IMG/VR virus record: IMGVR_UViG_3300046522_000290
Coordinates: 1 to 27,816 of that record
Origin: a virus
Length of the DNA stretch: 27,816 nt
Direction: 5' to 3' (one strand)
This document shows positions 19,098 through 26,225 of the stretch, one piece after another. Made by a program: the position numbers and the translations under genes. The notes beneath the pieces were generated by a model. It was not told where the DNA came from and made no database searches. It saw only the letters and a program-made list of their open reading frames with translations. Position 1 is the first letter of the stretch. Every line of letters starts with the position of its first letter.

Positions 19098-20369
19098 TTG
19101 ACAGACGTAATTGAGACTAAGGTTTCCGAAATCATGACCGCCTTTGAGGCGTTCAAGGACACCAACGAAACGCGCTTGAAGGAAATCGAGAAGCGCGGCG
19201 CGGCTGATACCGTCACGGAAACCAAGCTGGCGAAGATCGAAGCCGATCTTGTCCGCCATGAAGACGCCAACCAGAAGGCGACTCTTGCACAGAAGGCCGC
19301 CGAGAAGGCGGAAGCCGAAGTCAAGGAATTCCGCGAGACGCTGGATCGCATCGAAGCTAAGTTCAAGCGCCCCGGCGCCGGCCGCGACGTGGACGCCAAG
19401 GAACAGAAGGACGCTGAGTATAAGGCCGCGTTTGGTGCGTATCTGCGCAAGACCGAACACGGTTTGACGGATGCAGAGCGCAAGACGCTGGTTGAAACCA
19501 AGACCTTGCAGGCCGGTGTTGACACGCTCGGCGGTTACTACCTCGCTCCCCCGGACCTCGCGGCCGACATTATCAAGAACGTCGTTCTTATGTCGCCGGT
19601 TCGCTCGATTGCTCGCGTTACGTCGATTGGCGTTCAGTCGTTGAAGCTGCCGAAGCGCACCGGCACGTTTGCCGCGCGTCGCGTTGGCGAGCTTGGCCAG
19701 CGTAGCGAGACGACCGGTTACACCACTGGCATGCAGGAAATCTTTGCGCCGGAACTGTTCGCCGAAGTGCATATCTCGGAACAGATGATTGAAGACCAGT
19801 TCTTCAACATCGAAGCCGAAATGATGCAGGAATTTTCGGAACAGTTCGCCGTCAAGGAAGGCTCTGAATTCGTTGTTGGTGCGGGTGGTTCGCTGGAAGC
19901 CGAAGGCTTCCTTACCAATGCCGGCGTTGCTTCGATCAATTCGGGTGCCGCTGCGGCGGTTACGGCCGATGGCCTGATTAACGTTTTCTACAACGGCCTC
20001 AAGACCGCTTACGCGAAGAACGCCACGTGGGTTATGAACCGCCAGACTCTCGGCTCGGTTCGTAAGCTCAAGGACACTCAGAACCAGTATCTCTGGCAGC
20101 CCGGTATCGCCGGCAACGTCCCGAATACGATTCTCGGCGCTACCTACGTTGAGCTTCCCGACATGCCGAACGAAGCGGCCGGCTCGACGCCGATTGCCGT
20201 TGGTGACTTCAACAAGGGTTACCGCATCGTTGACCGCGTGTTGCTGTCGGTTCTCCGCGATCCGTACACCATCGCCAACACTGGCCAGATTCTGTATCGC
20301 GCGCGCAAGCGCGTTGGCGGTCAGGTTGTCCAGTCGGAAGCGCTCGCAAAGTTGAAGTGTTCGGTCTAA
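19098..20369 (+). CDS. Major capsid protein (HK97 fold)
   Basis: A 423-residue protein with an N-terminal helical scaffold (delta) domain of about 100-120 residues rich in Glu, Lys and Ala, removed by the protease in the family. The mature part begins near LQAGVDTLGGYYLAPPDLAA (138-157) and shows SPVRSIARV, GELGQRSETT and the C-terminal GGQVVQSEALAKLK. It builds the icosahedral shell. The start is TTG at 19098 with AAGGT nine bases upstream. A terminator follows 16 bases after the stop. Confidence 0.93.
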   Translation: MTDVIETKVSEIMTAFEAFKDTNETRLKEIEKRGAADTVTETKLAKIEADLVRHEDANQKATLAQKAAEKAEAEVKEFRETLDRIEAKFKRPGAGRDVDAKEQKDAEYKAAFGAYLRKTEHGLTDAERKTLVETKTLQAGVDTLGGYYLAPPDLAADIIKNVVLMSPVRSIARVTSIGVQSLKLPKRTGTFAARRVGELGQRSETTGYTTGMQEIFAPELFAEVHISEQMIEDQFFNIEAEMMQEFSEQFAVKEGSEFVVGAGGSLEAEGFLTNAGVASINSGAAAAVTADGLINVFYNGLKTAYAKNATWVMNRQTLGSVRKLKDTQNQYLWQPGIAGNVPNTILGATYVELPDMPNEAAGSTPIAVGDFNKGYRIVDRVLLSVLRDPYTIANTGQILYRARKRVGGQVVQSEALAKLKCSV

Positions 20370-20385
20370 TCGCCGGTTGACACTC

Positions 20386-20420
20386 AGGCGCCGCACTCAC
20401 TGCGGCGCCTTTTTCTTTTT
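20386..20420 (+). terminator. Intrinsic terminator after the capsid gene
   Basis: AGGCGCCGC (20386-20394), loop ACTCACT, GCGGCGCCT (20402-20410), then TTTTTCTTTTT. Perfect 9-bp GC-rich stem and long T-run. Confidence 0.92.
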
Positions 20421-20442
20421 CCTTTCGGAGTGAACTTTTAGA

Positions 20443-20871
20443 ATGGCTATCAAAGACCTGCACAACAACATGTCTGTTGTGCGCACTATCGCCCCCGTCG
20501 CGGTTGGCGTGACCGGTACCGGCGTTGCCGGTAAGCCGGTTGACACCTTCGGCTTTCAGGGTGTCGAGATTATCGCCAGCTACGGCGCGATTGTTTCGGC
20601 CGCCGCTGTCTTTACCCTTACCGTGAAGGAAGGCGACGCCACAGGCGCCATGACTTCTGTTGCGGACACCGACCTTATCGGCTCGGAAGTGACCGCCGGC
20701 ATTCCTGCTGCGGCGCGTGTAGACGGCACCACAATGAACGTTACGAAGCGCGTTGGTTACATTGGTACCAAGCGTTACGTCTCGGCTTCGATCAAGTCCA
20801 CAGCGACAGCCGGCACGCCGGTTAGTGCGGACGTTGTTCTTGCACGCCCGGCCAACGCGCCGGTTGCCTAA
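20443..20871 (+). CDS. Probable head decoration (cement) protein
   Basis: A 142-residue protein directly after the capsid gene, beginning MAIKDLHNNMSVVRTIAPVA. It is rich in Ala, Val, Thr and Gly with many short strands (FTLTVKEGDATGAM). Similar small beta proteins sit at this place in HK97-like phages and stabilise the shell. No motif proves it; position, size and its own flanking terminators support high, separate expression. CGGAG precedes the ATG by about nine bases. Confidence 0.6.
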   Translation: MAIKDLHNNMSVVRTIAPVAVGVTGTGVAGKPVDTFGFQGVEIIASYGAIVSAAAVFTLTVKEGDATGAMTSVADTDLIGSEVTAGIPAAARVDGTTMNVTKRVGYIGTKRYVSASIKSTATAGTPVSADVVLARPANAPVA

Positions 20872-20879
20872 AGACTATC

Positions 20880-20910
20880 AAGCGGCGGGTTTCGACCCGC
20901 CGCTTTTCTT
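20880..20910 (+). terminator. Intrinsic terminator with UUCG tetraloop
   Basis: AAGCGGCGGGT, loop TTCG, ACCCGCCGCTT, then TTCTTTC: a perfect 11-bp stem capped by the extra-stable UUCG loop, 8 bases after the decoration gene. Confidence 0.92.
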
Positions 20911-20929
20911 TCAGTGCTTTGGAGAGAGA

Positions 20930-21625
20930 ATGCACATTGTGATTTTGGGACTCGGTCCCTCGCTGGACGCGTACACAGATCGCGTTAAGCGGCTCGGCGG
21001 ACGGTCCGCCTTCTGTGATGAAGTTTGGGCGATAAATGCGCTCGGCGACGTATTCCAGTGCGATAAGATTTTTCATATGGACGACTTGCGAGTCCAAGAG
21101 GCGCGCGCGGAAGCGAAGCCACTAAGCAACATCGCAAACATGGTCAAGTGGTTGAAAACCCATCCCGGCCCCATCATTACAAGCCGCAAGGTTGATGGCT
21201 ACCCCGGCTTGGTTGAATTCCCGCTTGAAGACGTAATAAACACTCTCGGTTCGGCGTACTTCAACAGTACGGCTGCATATGCTGTTGCCCATGCGATTTG
21301 GTATGGCGCGACCAAGATAAGCTTTTTCGGTTGTGACTTCACTTACGCGAACTCGCATCAAGCGGAAAAGGGACGCGGCTGTGTCGAATACTGGATAGGC
21401 CAAGCGATGGCGCGCGGCATTCAAATAGCGATCACTGATCAGTCTTCGCTCATGGACATGTGCGAACCGCCTTGCACCCTTTACGGTTACGACATGGTCA
21501 ACGTTGCCATTAGCGAAACCGGCAAGGTGACATTCACGGACCGTGAAGCGCCAACCGCCGAAGAAATCGAAGAGCGCTATGACCACAGCGCACACCCTAA
21601 TCAACTTGTCCAGGCGAAGCAGTGA
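20930..21625 (+). CDS. Rossmann-like protein, possible glycosyltransferase-related
   Basis: A 231-residue protein starting MHIVILGLGPSLDAYTDRVK, a nucleotide-binding GxGPSL loop reminiscent of DUF115/MptE-like and GT42 sialyltransferase folds. Further blocks: DKIFHMDDLRVQE, then PGPIITSR, FNSTAAYAVAHAIW, and SFFGCDFTYANSHQAEKGRG with a Cys-Asp-Phe and a His. It begins with GGAGAGAG before ATG. I recall near-identical layouts in phages of alphaproteobacteria, always near the capsid genes, with no assigned function. The substrate is unknown; modification of capsid or cell surface is speculative. Confidence 0.5.
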   Translation: MHIVILGLGPSLDAYTDRVKRLGGRSAFCDEVWAINALGDVFQCDKIFHMDDLRVQEARAEAKPLSNIANMVKWLKTHPGPIITSRKVDGYPGLVEFPLEDVINTLGSAYFNSTAAYAVAHAIWYGATKISFFGCDFTYANSHQAEKGRGCVEYWIGQAMARGIQIAITDQSSLMDMCEPPCTLYGYDMVNVAISETGKVTFTDREAPTAEEIEERYDHSAHPNQLVQAKQ

Positions 21626-21855
21626 AAGCAAAGATTCTCAAGTCGTTCCCGTACAGCGGGGATGGCATCAACATTGAACAGTACGAAGCCGGCACAGAGC
21701 GCGAAGTCGTCGCGGTTCTCTTCCCCGGTCTTGAGCGCGAAGGCTTTGTCCAAGCCATCCCCCTAACAAAACCGGATACCAATGCACAGCGTTCTAACAA
21801 TCGACAGCCCGGCAACAAGCCACGATCTAACGACGCTGGCGGCGGTCAAAGCTGA
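21622..21855 (+). CDS. Small phage structural-region protein, 77 aa
   Basis: GTG at 21622 overlaps the preceding TGA. The first 50 residues are a likely beta domain (KILKSFPYSGDGINIEQYEA), while the Asn/Gln/Gly-rich tail overlaps the next gene by 74 bases out of frame. Small proteins with this start are frequent between capsid and connector genes. Function unknown. Confidence 0.5.
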   Translation: MKAKILKSFPYSGDGINIEQYEAGTEREVVAVLFPGLEREGFVQAIPLTKPDTNAQRSNNRQPGNKPRSNDAGGGQS

Positions 21856-22396
21856 ACTCGGCATTACGGACACCACGGAAGACGGCAATCTTGCCGTATG
21901 GATCACGGCAGCAAGCCAAGCGGCCGAAGCCTATTGCGACAGGGTATTTGTCGAAGAGACGGTAACAGAGACGTTCCGCAATCGTCGCGGCATCAACCTT
22001 GACGGCTTGGTTCTGGCGCGTAGCCCGCTCTCGGAACTGATCTCGGTTACCGCAGATGGCGAGACGCTTACCGAAGACGTGGAATTCGAACAAGACCCCG
22101 GAAGCGCGATCCTCTATCGCATCAGCAACGGTAAGTCCTGCCATTGGCGGTTCACGTCTCTGGTTGCGAACTACAAAGCGGGTTTTCCCGCCGATAAGAT
22201 TCCCGTCAATCTGGCACGTGCTGCGCTGGTTATGGTGAAGCTCTTGCGCGGAAGCGCGACGCGCGATCCTGCCGTGAAATCCGAGAACATGCTCGGCACC
22301 TACAGTTATACGTTGTTCGGCGGCGCCGATATCCATGAAGGCATGCCCGCCGACGTGGCCGCGTTGCTCTCCCCTTACCGGAATATATCTGTCTAA
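21782..22396 (+). CDS. Head-tail connector (HK97 gp6-like adaptor)
   Basis: A 204-residue protein with LTTLAAVKAELGITDTTEDG and ITAASQAAEAYCDRVF, the helical signature of the gp6/gp15-type adaptor ring that binds under the portal. A middle beta region (RSPLSELISVTADGETL) and LARAALVMVKLLR helix follow as in the family. Its TAA shares bases with the next ATG. Position immediately downstream of head genes supports the call. Confidence 0.8.
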   Translation: MHSVLTIDSPATSHDLTTLAAVKAELGITDTTEDGNLAVWITAASQAAEAYCDRVFVEETVTETFRNRRGINLDGLVLARSPLSELISVTADGETLTEDVEFEQDPGSAILYRISNGKSCHWRFTSLVANYKAGFPADKIPVNLARAALVMVKLLRGSATRDPAVKSENMLGTYSYTLFGGADIHEGMPADVAALLSPYRNISV

Positions 22397-22737
22397 TGAA
22401 CGCGGCGAACTCGTTTGCGACGGCCCTTCGACGGCTTGGCCGTCCAATGACGTTGCGCCGGATGACGTTGAATCCAGACAACACCACAAGCAACGAAGAC
22501 GTGACCGTATACGGACACATTCGCGGATACGCGCCAGCGCAGCTTATGGGGACGGTTTCGCAGGGTTCAACAACAATCACCATTTCAAATCGAGACATTG
22601 AAGCCGCCGGCTGGCCCGGCCCGCCGGATAAGCAAGACCTGATCTTGTTCGATGGCCGGCGGACAGCGATTCAATCGGTTGATGCCAAATTCATCGGCCT
22701 GTCTCTGGTTGCTTTCGATATCCAGGTAGAAGGCTAA
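22396..22737 (+). CDS. Head-closure / stopper protein
   Basis: A 113-residue beta-rich protein (TLRRMTLNPDNTTSNEDVTV, then DLILFDGRRTAIQSVDAKFI), the size, fold and position of the HK97 gp7/SPP1 gp16-type stopper. ATG is TAATG-coupled to the adaptor. Sequence similarity in this group is weak, so the assignment relies on order. Confidence 0.65.
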   Translation: MNAANSFATALRRLGRPMTLRRMTLNPDNTTSNEDVTVYGHIRGYAPAQLMGTVSQGSTTITISNRDIEAAGWPGPPDKQDLILFDGRRTAIQSVDAKFIGLSLVAFDIQVEG

Positions 22738-23372
22738 TGGACTTCAACCGCGAAATTCAGTTGTTGATTGACGACACGCTTTCACCGGAAGCACAGAGTC
22801 GGGAAATCGCGACCTTCGCGCGGCAGACGAAAACCGAAATCATGCTGCGCAATGCGGCAATCATCGGTCGCGATATCGCGGTTCAGATCATCGTTGACGG
22901 CGTCCTGAACGCTATCGAAGACGCGGTAAAGCCGGACGGTCGCATTGAGTACGAATTCGACGTAACCGACGACGCCATTCTGTTCGCTATGAACCGCTTA
23001 CGCGAACTGTCGCCGGTCCGCTCTGGCCTGTATCGCAGCGCTCACACACTCTACGCGGATGGCGTTGAGATACCGGAAGGCCATCACGTGCCAACCGACG
23101 CAATGGAATACGTCATCCTGAATCCACTTCCCTACGCGCTGCGTATCGAGCAAGGCGAGTCACCACAAGCCGAGAACGGCGTTTACGAACTTGTGGAATG
23201 GGAATTGAACCAAGAGTACGGCGACCAAGTCGAATCCGAATACAATTTGCGTTCCACCATCAACGCCGAGAAGTACATTTCTGTTGCTTACGGCAAGCAT
23301 GCCCGCGCCTCGAATGACGAGCGCGTCCCGTCCCTACTGATTAGGCGACGCATCAAACAGACTGTTCATTAA
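22737..23372 (+). CDS. HK97 gp10-like tail completion protein
   Basis: A 211-residue protein containing LRELSPVRSGLYRSAHTLYA and ILNPLPYALRIEQGES, the pattern of HK97 gp10/neck-type proteins that join tail to head. The C-terminus is basic (RRRIKQTVH). It overlaps both neighbours by one base (TAATG style junctions). Confidence 0.75.
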   Translation: MDFNREIQLLIDDTLSPEAQSREIATFARQTKTEIMLRNAAIIGRDIAVQIIVDGVLNAIEDAVKPDGRIEYEFDVTDDAILFAMNRLRELSPVRSGLYRSAHTLYADGVEIPEGHHVPTDAMEYVILNPLPYALRIEQGESPQAENGVYELVEWELNQEYGDQVESEYNLRSTINAEKYISVAYGKHARASNDERVPSLLIRRRIKQTVH

Positions 23373-23800
23373 TGGCTTCCGATTCCGTTTACGACGCTAT
23401 CCGCGCGTACATGAATACGTCGTGGACTGCGACACCGGTACGTTGGGAAAACGAACGTTTCACCCCGCCACTTGAAGGCGGATGGGTTGGCGTCGAAACA
23501 ACCGGCACCCTCTACGCTCAACAGTCAATTGGCGAAAGCAACCAAGCGGACAACCGTTGGGACGAAGAGGGAGTCTTATGGCTGCATGTGTTCGTGCCAA
23601 TCGGTACCGGCGCATCGCTTGCACGCGGATACGCAAAGCAACTAGCCGATAAATTCCGCGGTTTGCTGCTGTTGAACGACAGCCTTGAATTTCGCGACTC
23701 TTTCATCGGTCGCGGCGGCGCTCACAACGCCACACAGAACGAAACCGGCTCTTGGTACCGGGTAACTGTCTACATCAAATGGAGACGAATGGACGCCTAG
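23372..23800 (+). CDS. Tail terminator protein
   Basis: A 142-residue protein: a short helix (SVYDAIRAYMNTSW), then strands (WVGVETTGTLYAQQSIG), LWLHVFVPIGTGASLARGYA and WYRVTVYIKWRRMDA. This is the alpha/beta layout of lambda gpU-like tail terminators (DUF4128 type) that cap the tail tube. It is followed by an intrinsic terminator. Confidence 0.75.
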   Translation: MASDSVYDAIRAYMNTSWTATPVRWENERFTPPLEGGWVGVETTGTLYAQQSIGESNQADNRWDEEGVLWLHVFVPIGTGASLARGYAKQLADKFRGLLLLNDSLEFRDSFIGRGGAHNATQNETGSWYRVTVYIKWRRMDA

Positions 23801-23826
23801 CGCCGTTCGCAAATTTCAATCCGCAG

Positions 23827-23857
23827 AAGCCGCCTTGATGGGCGGCTTTTTCTTTTT
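23827..23857 (+). terminator. Intrinsic terminator before the tail tube gene
   Basis: AAGCCGCC (23827-23834), 6-base loop, GGCGGCTT (23841-23848), then TTTTCTTTTT. It ends one base before the AAGGAA ribosome site of the tail tube gene. Confidence 0.88.
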
Positions 23858-23870
23858 AAGGAACACGACA

Positions 23871-25352
23871 ATTACAAGCGCTAATCGTCTTCAACTCTCC
23901 ATGGTCCGCGAAGTGACGCCGGGTGTTACGCCGGCCAATCCCCGCATGCGCATCGCGCGCGTGACCGGCGAGTCTCTTTCGTTCTCGCCTGAATATATCG
24001 ACTCTGATGAGCTTCGACCGGACCGCATGCTTGGCGATCCAATCAAGAACATGCAGGCGTCCAGCGGCGGCATCAATTACGAGCTGTCGTTCCCCGACGA
24101 CAATTCGCCCCTGTCCGAAATCTTCCGCTCGGCTTTCTTCAATTCCTGGACGAATGCCCCCGTCTTTTTCAATGACGGCGTGGCGGACAGCGTCATTACC
24201 GACGCCGGCACAACGCCCGCAACCTATGCCGTGTCGGCCGGCGGCGCCGCTGTGAAGGTTGGCCATCTGGTTCGCGCTACCGGCTTCGGCAACTCGGCGA
24301 ACAACCAGACGTTTCGCGTTTCAGCTTCCACGGCTACGACCATTGCCGGCGCTACCGGCCTTGTCGCCGAGACTGCCCCGGCCGCGACCGCCCGCCTTAA
24401 GGTGGTTGGCTTCCAAGGTGCGTCCGGTGACCTTACGGCGCTCGCTGATGGCCTTGGCTCTACGGCGCTGGACTTTACCACGCTTGGCCTCAAAGTTGGC
24501 CAGTGGGTGAAGATCGGCGGCACAGTGGATGCCACGCAGTTCGCCTTTCTGGTTACCGCCGGCTCTGTCGCCCGCTCCGCTGCGTTCGCCCGCGTGGTCG
24601 CGATCTCGGCAAGCAAGTTGACCCTAGACAATCTCCCGGCTGGCTGGGCTACGGACAGCGGCACCGGCAAGACGATCTCGGTATTCTTTGGCGACACGAT
24701 CAAGAACGGAACCACGGCTTCGTCTCTGACGATTGAGCGCGGCTTTCTTGGACAGGCTGTCCCTTCCTACATCGTCAACAACGGCATGCAGGTAAACACG
24801 CTTACGCATACCATCACCAGCAAGAACAAAATCACCGGACAGGTGGCTTTCGTTGGTATGGGCGGCGGCAATTCCACGATGCCACTTAGCGCCACACCGG
24901 ACCCGGCTACAACCGGCCTTGTGATGGCGGCGAATGCGAACGTTGGCCGGCTCGGCGTGAACGGCTCTCCGCTGGTTGGTCCCAATTGGGCGAAGGAAGT
25001 TACCTTCGTTCTGGAAAACAACCTGCGAACGATTGAAGCTGTTGACTCGACGGCGCCGGTTGGCGTGGTCGAAGGTTCCTGCAAAGTCACTGGCAAAATG
25101 TCCACGTACTTTGGAAGTGATACCGAACTGACAGCCTTCTACAATGGTGTCGCGCGTTCGATTAACACGCGCGTCCAGAAGGCCGGACAGGCAATCATCT
25201 TTCAGGTGCCACGCGCAACATATCGCGGCGGCGGATCGCCGAACGCGACCGGCAAAGACACAGACGTTATGATCGATTTCGATTATCAGGCGTCTTACGA
25301 CACGTTGACGGCGGCGCATATCGTGCTGGACCGCCTCGAATACTTCGAATAA
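23871..25352 (+). CDS. Major tail (tube) protein with probable ATT start
   Basis: A protein of about 493 residues. The start region reads ITSANRLQLSMVREVTPGVTP, matching the usual MTTANRLQL-type N-terminus of tail tube proteins, followed by RIARVTGESLSF, DSDELRPDRM and GGINYELSFPDDNSPL. AAGGAA (23858-23863) lies seven bases before ATT at 23871. In-frame TTG/ATG upstream fall inside the terminator stem and loop; the next ATG (23901) would cut conserved residues. The middle holds Thr/Ala/Gly-rich repeats (about 120-270), probably an added beta domain; most tube proteins are shorter. Confidence 0.82.
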   Translation: MTSANRLQLSMVREVTPGVTPANPRMRIARVTGESLSFSPEYIDSDELRPDRMLGDPIKNMQASSGGINYELSFPDDNSPLSEIFRSAFFNSWTNAPVFFNDGVADSVITDAGTTPATYAVSAGGAAVKVGHLVRATGFGNSANNQTFRVSASTATTIAGATGLVAETAPAATARLKVVGFQGASGDLTALADGLGSTALDFTTLGLKVGQWVKIGGTVDATQFAFLVTAGSVARSAAFARVVAISASKLTLDNLPAGWATDSGTGKTISVFFGDTIKNGTTASSLTIERGFLGQAVPSYIVNNGMQVNTLTHTITSKNKITGQVAFVGMGGGNSTMPLSATPDPATTGLVMAANANVGRLGVNGSPLVGPNWAKEVTFVLENNLRTIEAVDSTAPVGVVEGSCKVTGKMSTYFGSDTELTAFYNGVARSINTRVQKAGQAIIFQVPRATYRGGGSPNATGKDTDVMIDFDYQASYDTLTAAHIVLDRLEYFE

Positions 25353-25422
25353 CTACCCCTCGCTTTGGGTCTATCGGATCGGTGTCCGAAACGCGGCTTG
25401 TGGCCGTGACCATGCAGCGAAC

Positions 25423-25448
25423 AGCGGACGGCGCAATGCCGTCCGCTT
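25423..25448 (+). terminator. Intrinsic-type hairpin after the tail tube gene
   Basis: AGCGGACGGC (25423-25432), loop GCAAT, GCCGTCCGCT (25438-25447): a perfect 10-bp stem. The following TTCCCTCCTTT is only partly T-rich, so termination may be incomplete. Confidence 0.7.
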
Positions 25449-25471
25449 CCCTCCTTTAACACCGGACTCCC

Positions 25472-25864
25472 ATGCTTAAACTCGACTCTATCAAGGTGGA
25501 CTTGTCCGCCGAACGCGACGGCGAATATATCAACATTCCCGAATGGGAAGGCGTATCGCTCGGCGTGCGCTCGCTTGAATCCCCCGCGTATAAGATTGCG
25601 ATTGACCATCTGTCGCAAAAATTGGCGCGCAAATACAAGAACAAGTCCGTTCCCCCGGACATTCGCGAAGCCGAAATCGGTACGCTTCTCGCGAAGCATA
25701 TCCTTTTCGATTGGAAGGGCATTGAACCGGCATACGACGCCGAGACAGCGCTAGACTTCCTGTCTGACCCCGCCGGCCGCGAACTCGCCAAGATGGTTGT
25801 TTGGGCGGCTACGCAGGTTGCGGCAGTCGAAGCGGAATTCACGGAAGACGCTGTAAAAAACTAA
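25472..25864 (+). CDS. Tail assembly chaperone G
   Basis: A 130-residue protein (LKLDSIKVDLSAERDGEYIN, PAYKIAIDHLSQKLARKYKN, AKHILFDWKGIEP) with the size, position and alpha-helical character of lambda gpG-type chaperones. These coat the tape measure protein during tail assembly. It ends in a TAA preceded by the heptamer A AAA AAC, allowing a -1 shift into the T frame. Confidence 0.85.
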   Translation: MLKLDSIKVDLSAERDGEYINIPEWEGVSLGVRSLESPAYKIAIDHLSQKLARKYKNKSVPPDIREAEIGTLLAKHILFDWKGIEPAYDAETALDFLSDPAGRELAKMVVWAATQVAAVEAEFTEDAVKN

Positions 25865-26220
25865 GAAGCGCCCTCCGCTATGAATTAGAGCAAAAGGCAA
25901 CGGACTCATTCTTGGCAGAGCTTGCCGAAGAGGAGTCCGACGCATCGCATTACGCCAACATAGAGCGCTCCGAAGATACCGAATGGCCTGCATGGTCGCG
26001 GACACACCGCGAAGCATGGGCCGCTCTTCGCGATGAACGCTTTTATGGTGCGATGGGCGGCATGGGACGCATTTACTACACGTCACTAAGTCAGTACGCG
26101 CGCGACCACGGAATCCCGCTCTATCCGTTCGCAACCTTCGTCATGGCAATCGATGACGAATTCGTGGCCATCCAAAACGAGAAGGCCGCACAAGACACTC
26201 CCCCCGATACCCAGGAATAG
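25472..26220 (+). CDS. Tail assembly chaperone GT by -1 frameshift
   Basis: Ribosomes slipping back one base at 25855-25861 continue in the frame LRSALRYELEQKATDSFLAE to QDTPPDTQE, giving a fusion of about 249 residues. The T part has acidic helices and GAMGGMGRIYYTSLSQYARD. It has no start codon of its own at the junction, as in other G/GT pairs. GT bridges tape measure and tube subunits; the G:GT ratio is set by slip efficiency. Confidence 0.85.
25855..25861 (+). other. Slippery heptamer A AAA AAC
   Basis: In the G frame the codons are GTA AAA AAC TAA. The heptamer AAAAAAC is a canonical X XXY YYZ site, and the stop follows at once, which prolongs pausing. After slipping, the next codon is CTA, joining the T frame exactly. 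Confidence 0.88.
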
Positions 26221-26225
26221 CGACA

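Noticed and set aside
18759-20396. 545-codon minus-strand open frame opposite the capsid gene
   Set aside because: It is an antisense shadow of protease/capsid coding sequence with strong codon bias; the plus-strand frame gives a clear HK97 capsid protein, and the antisense product is Arg-rich without domain pattern.
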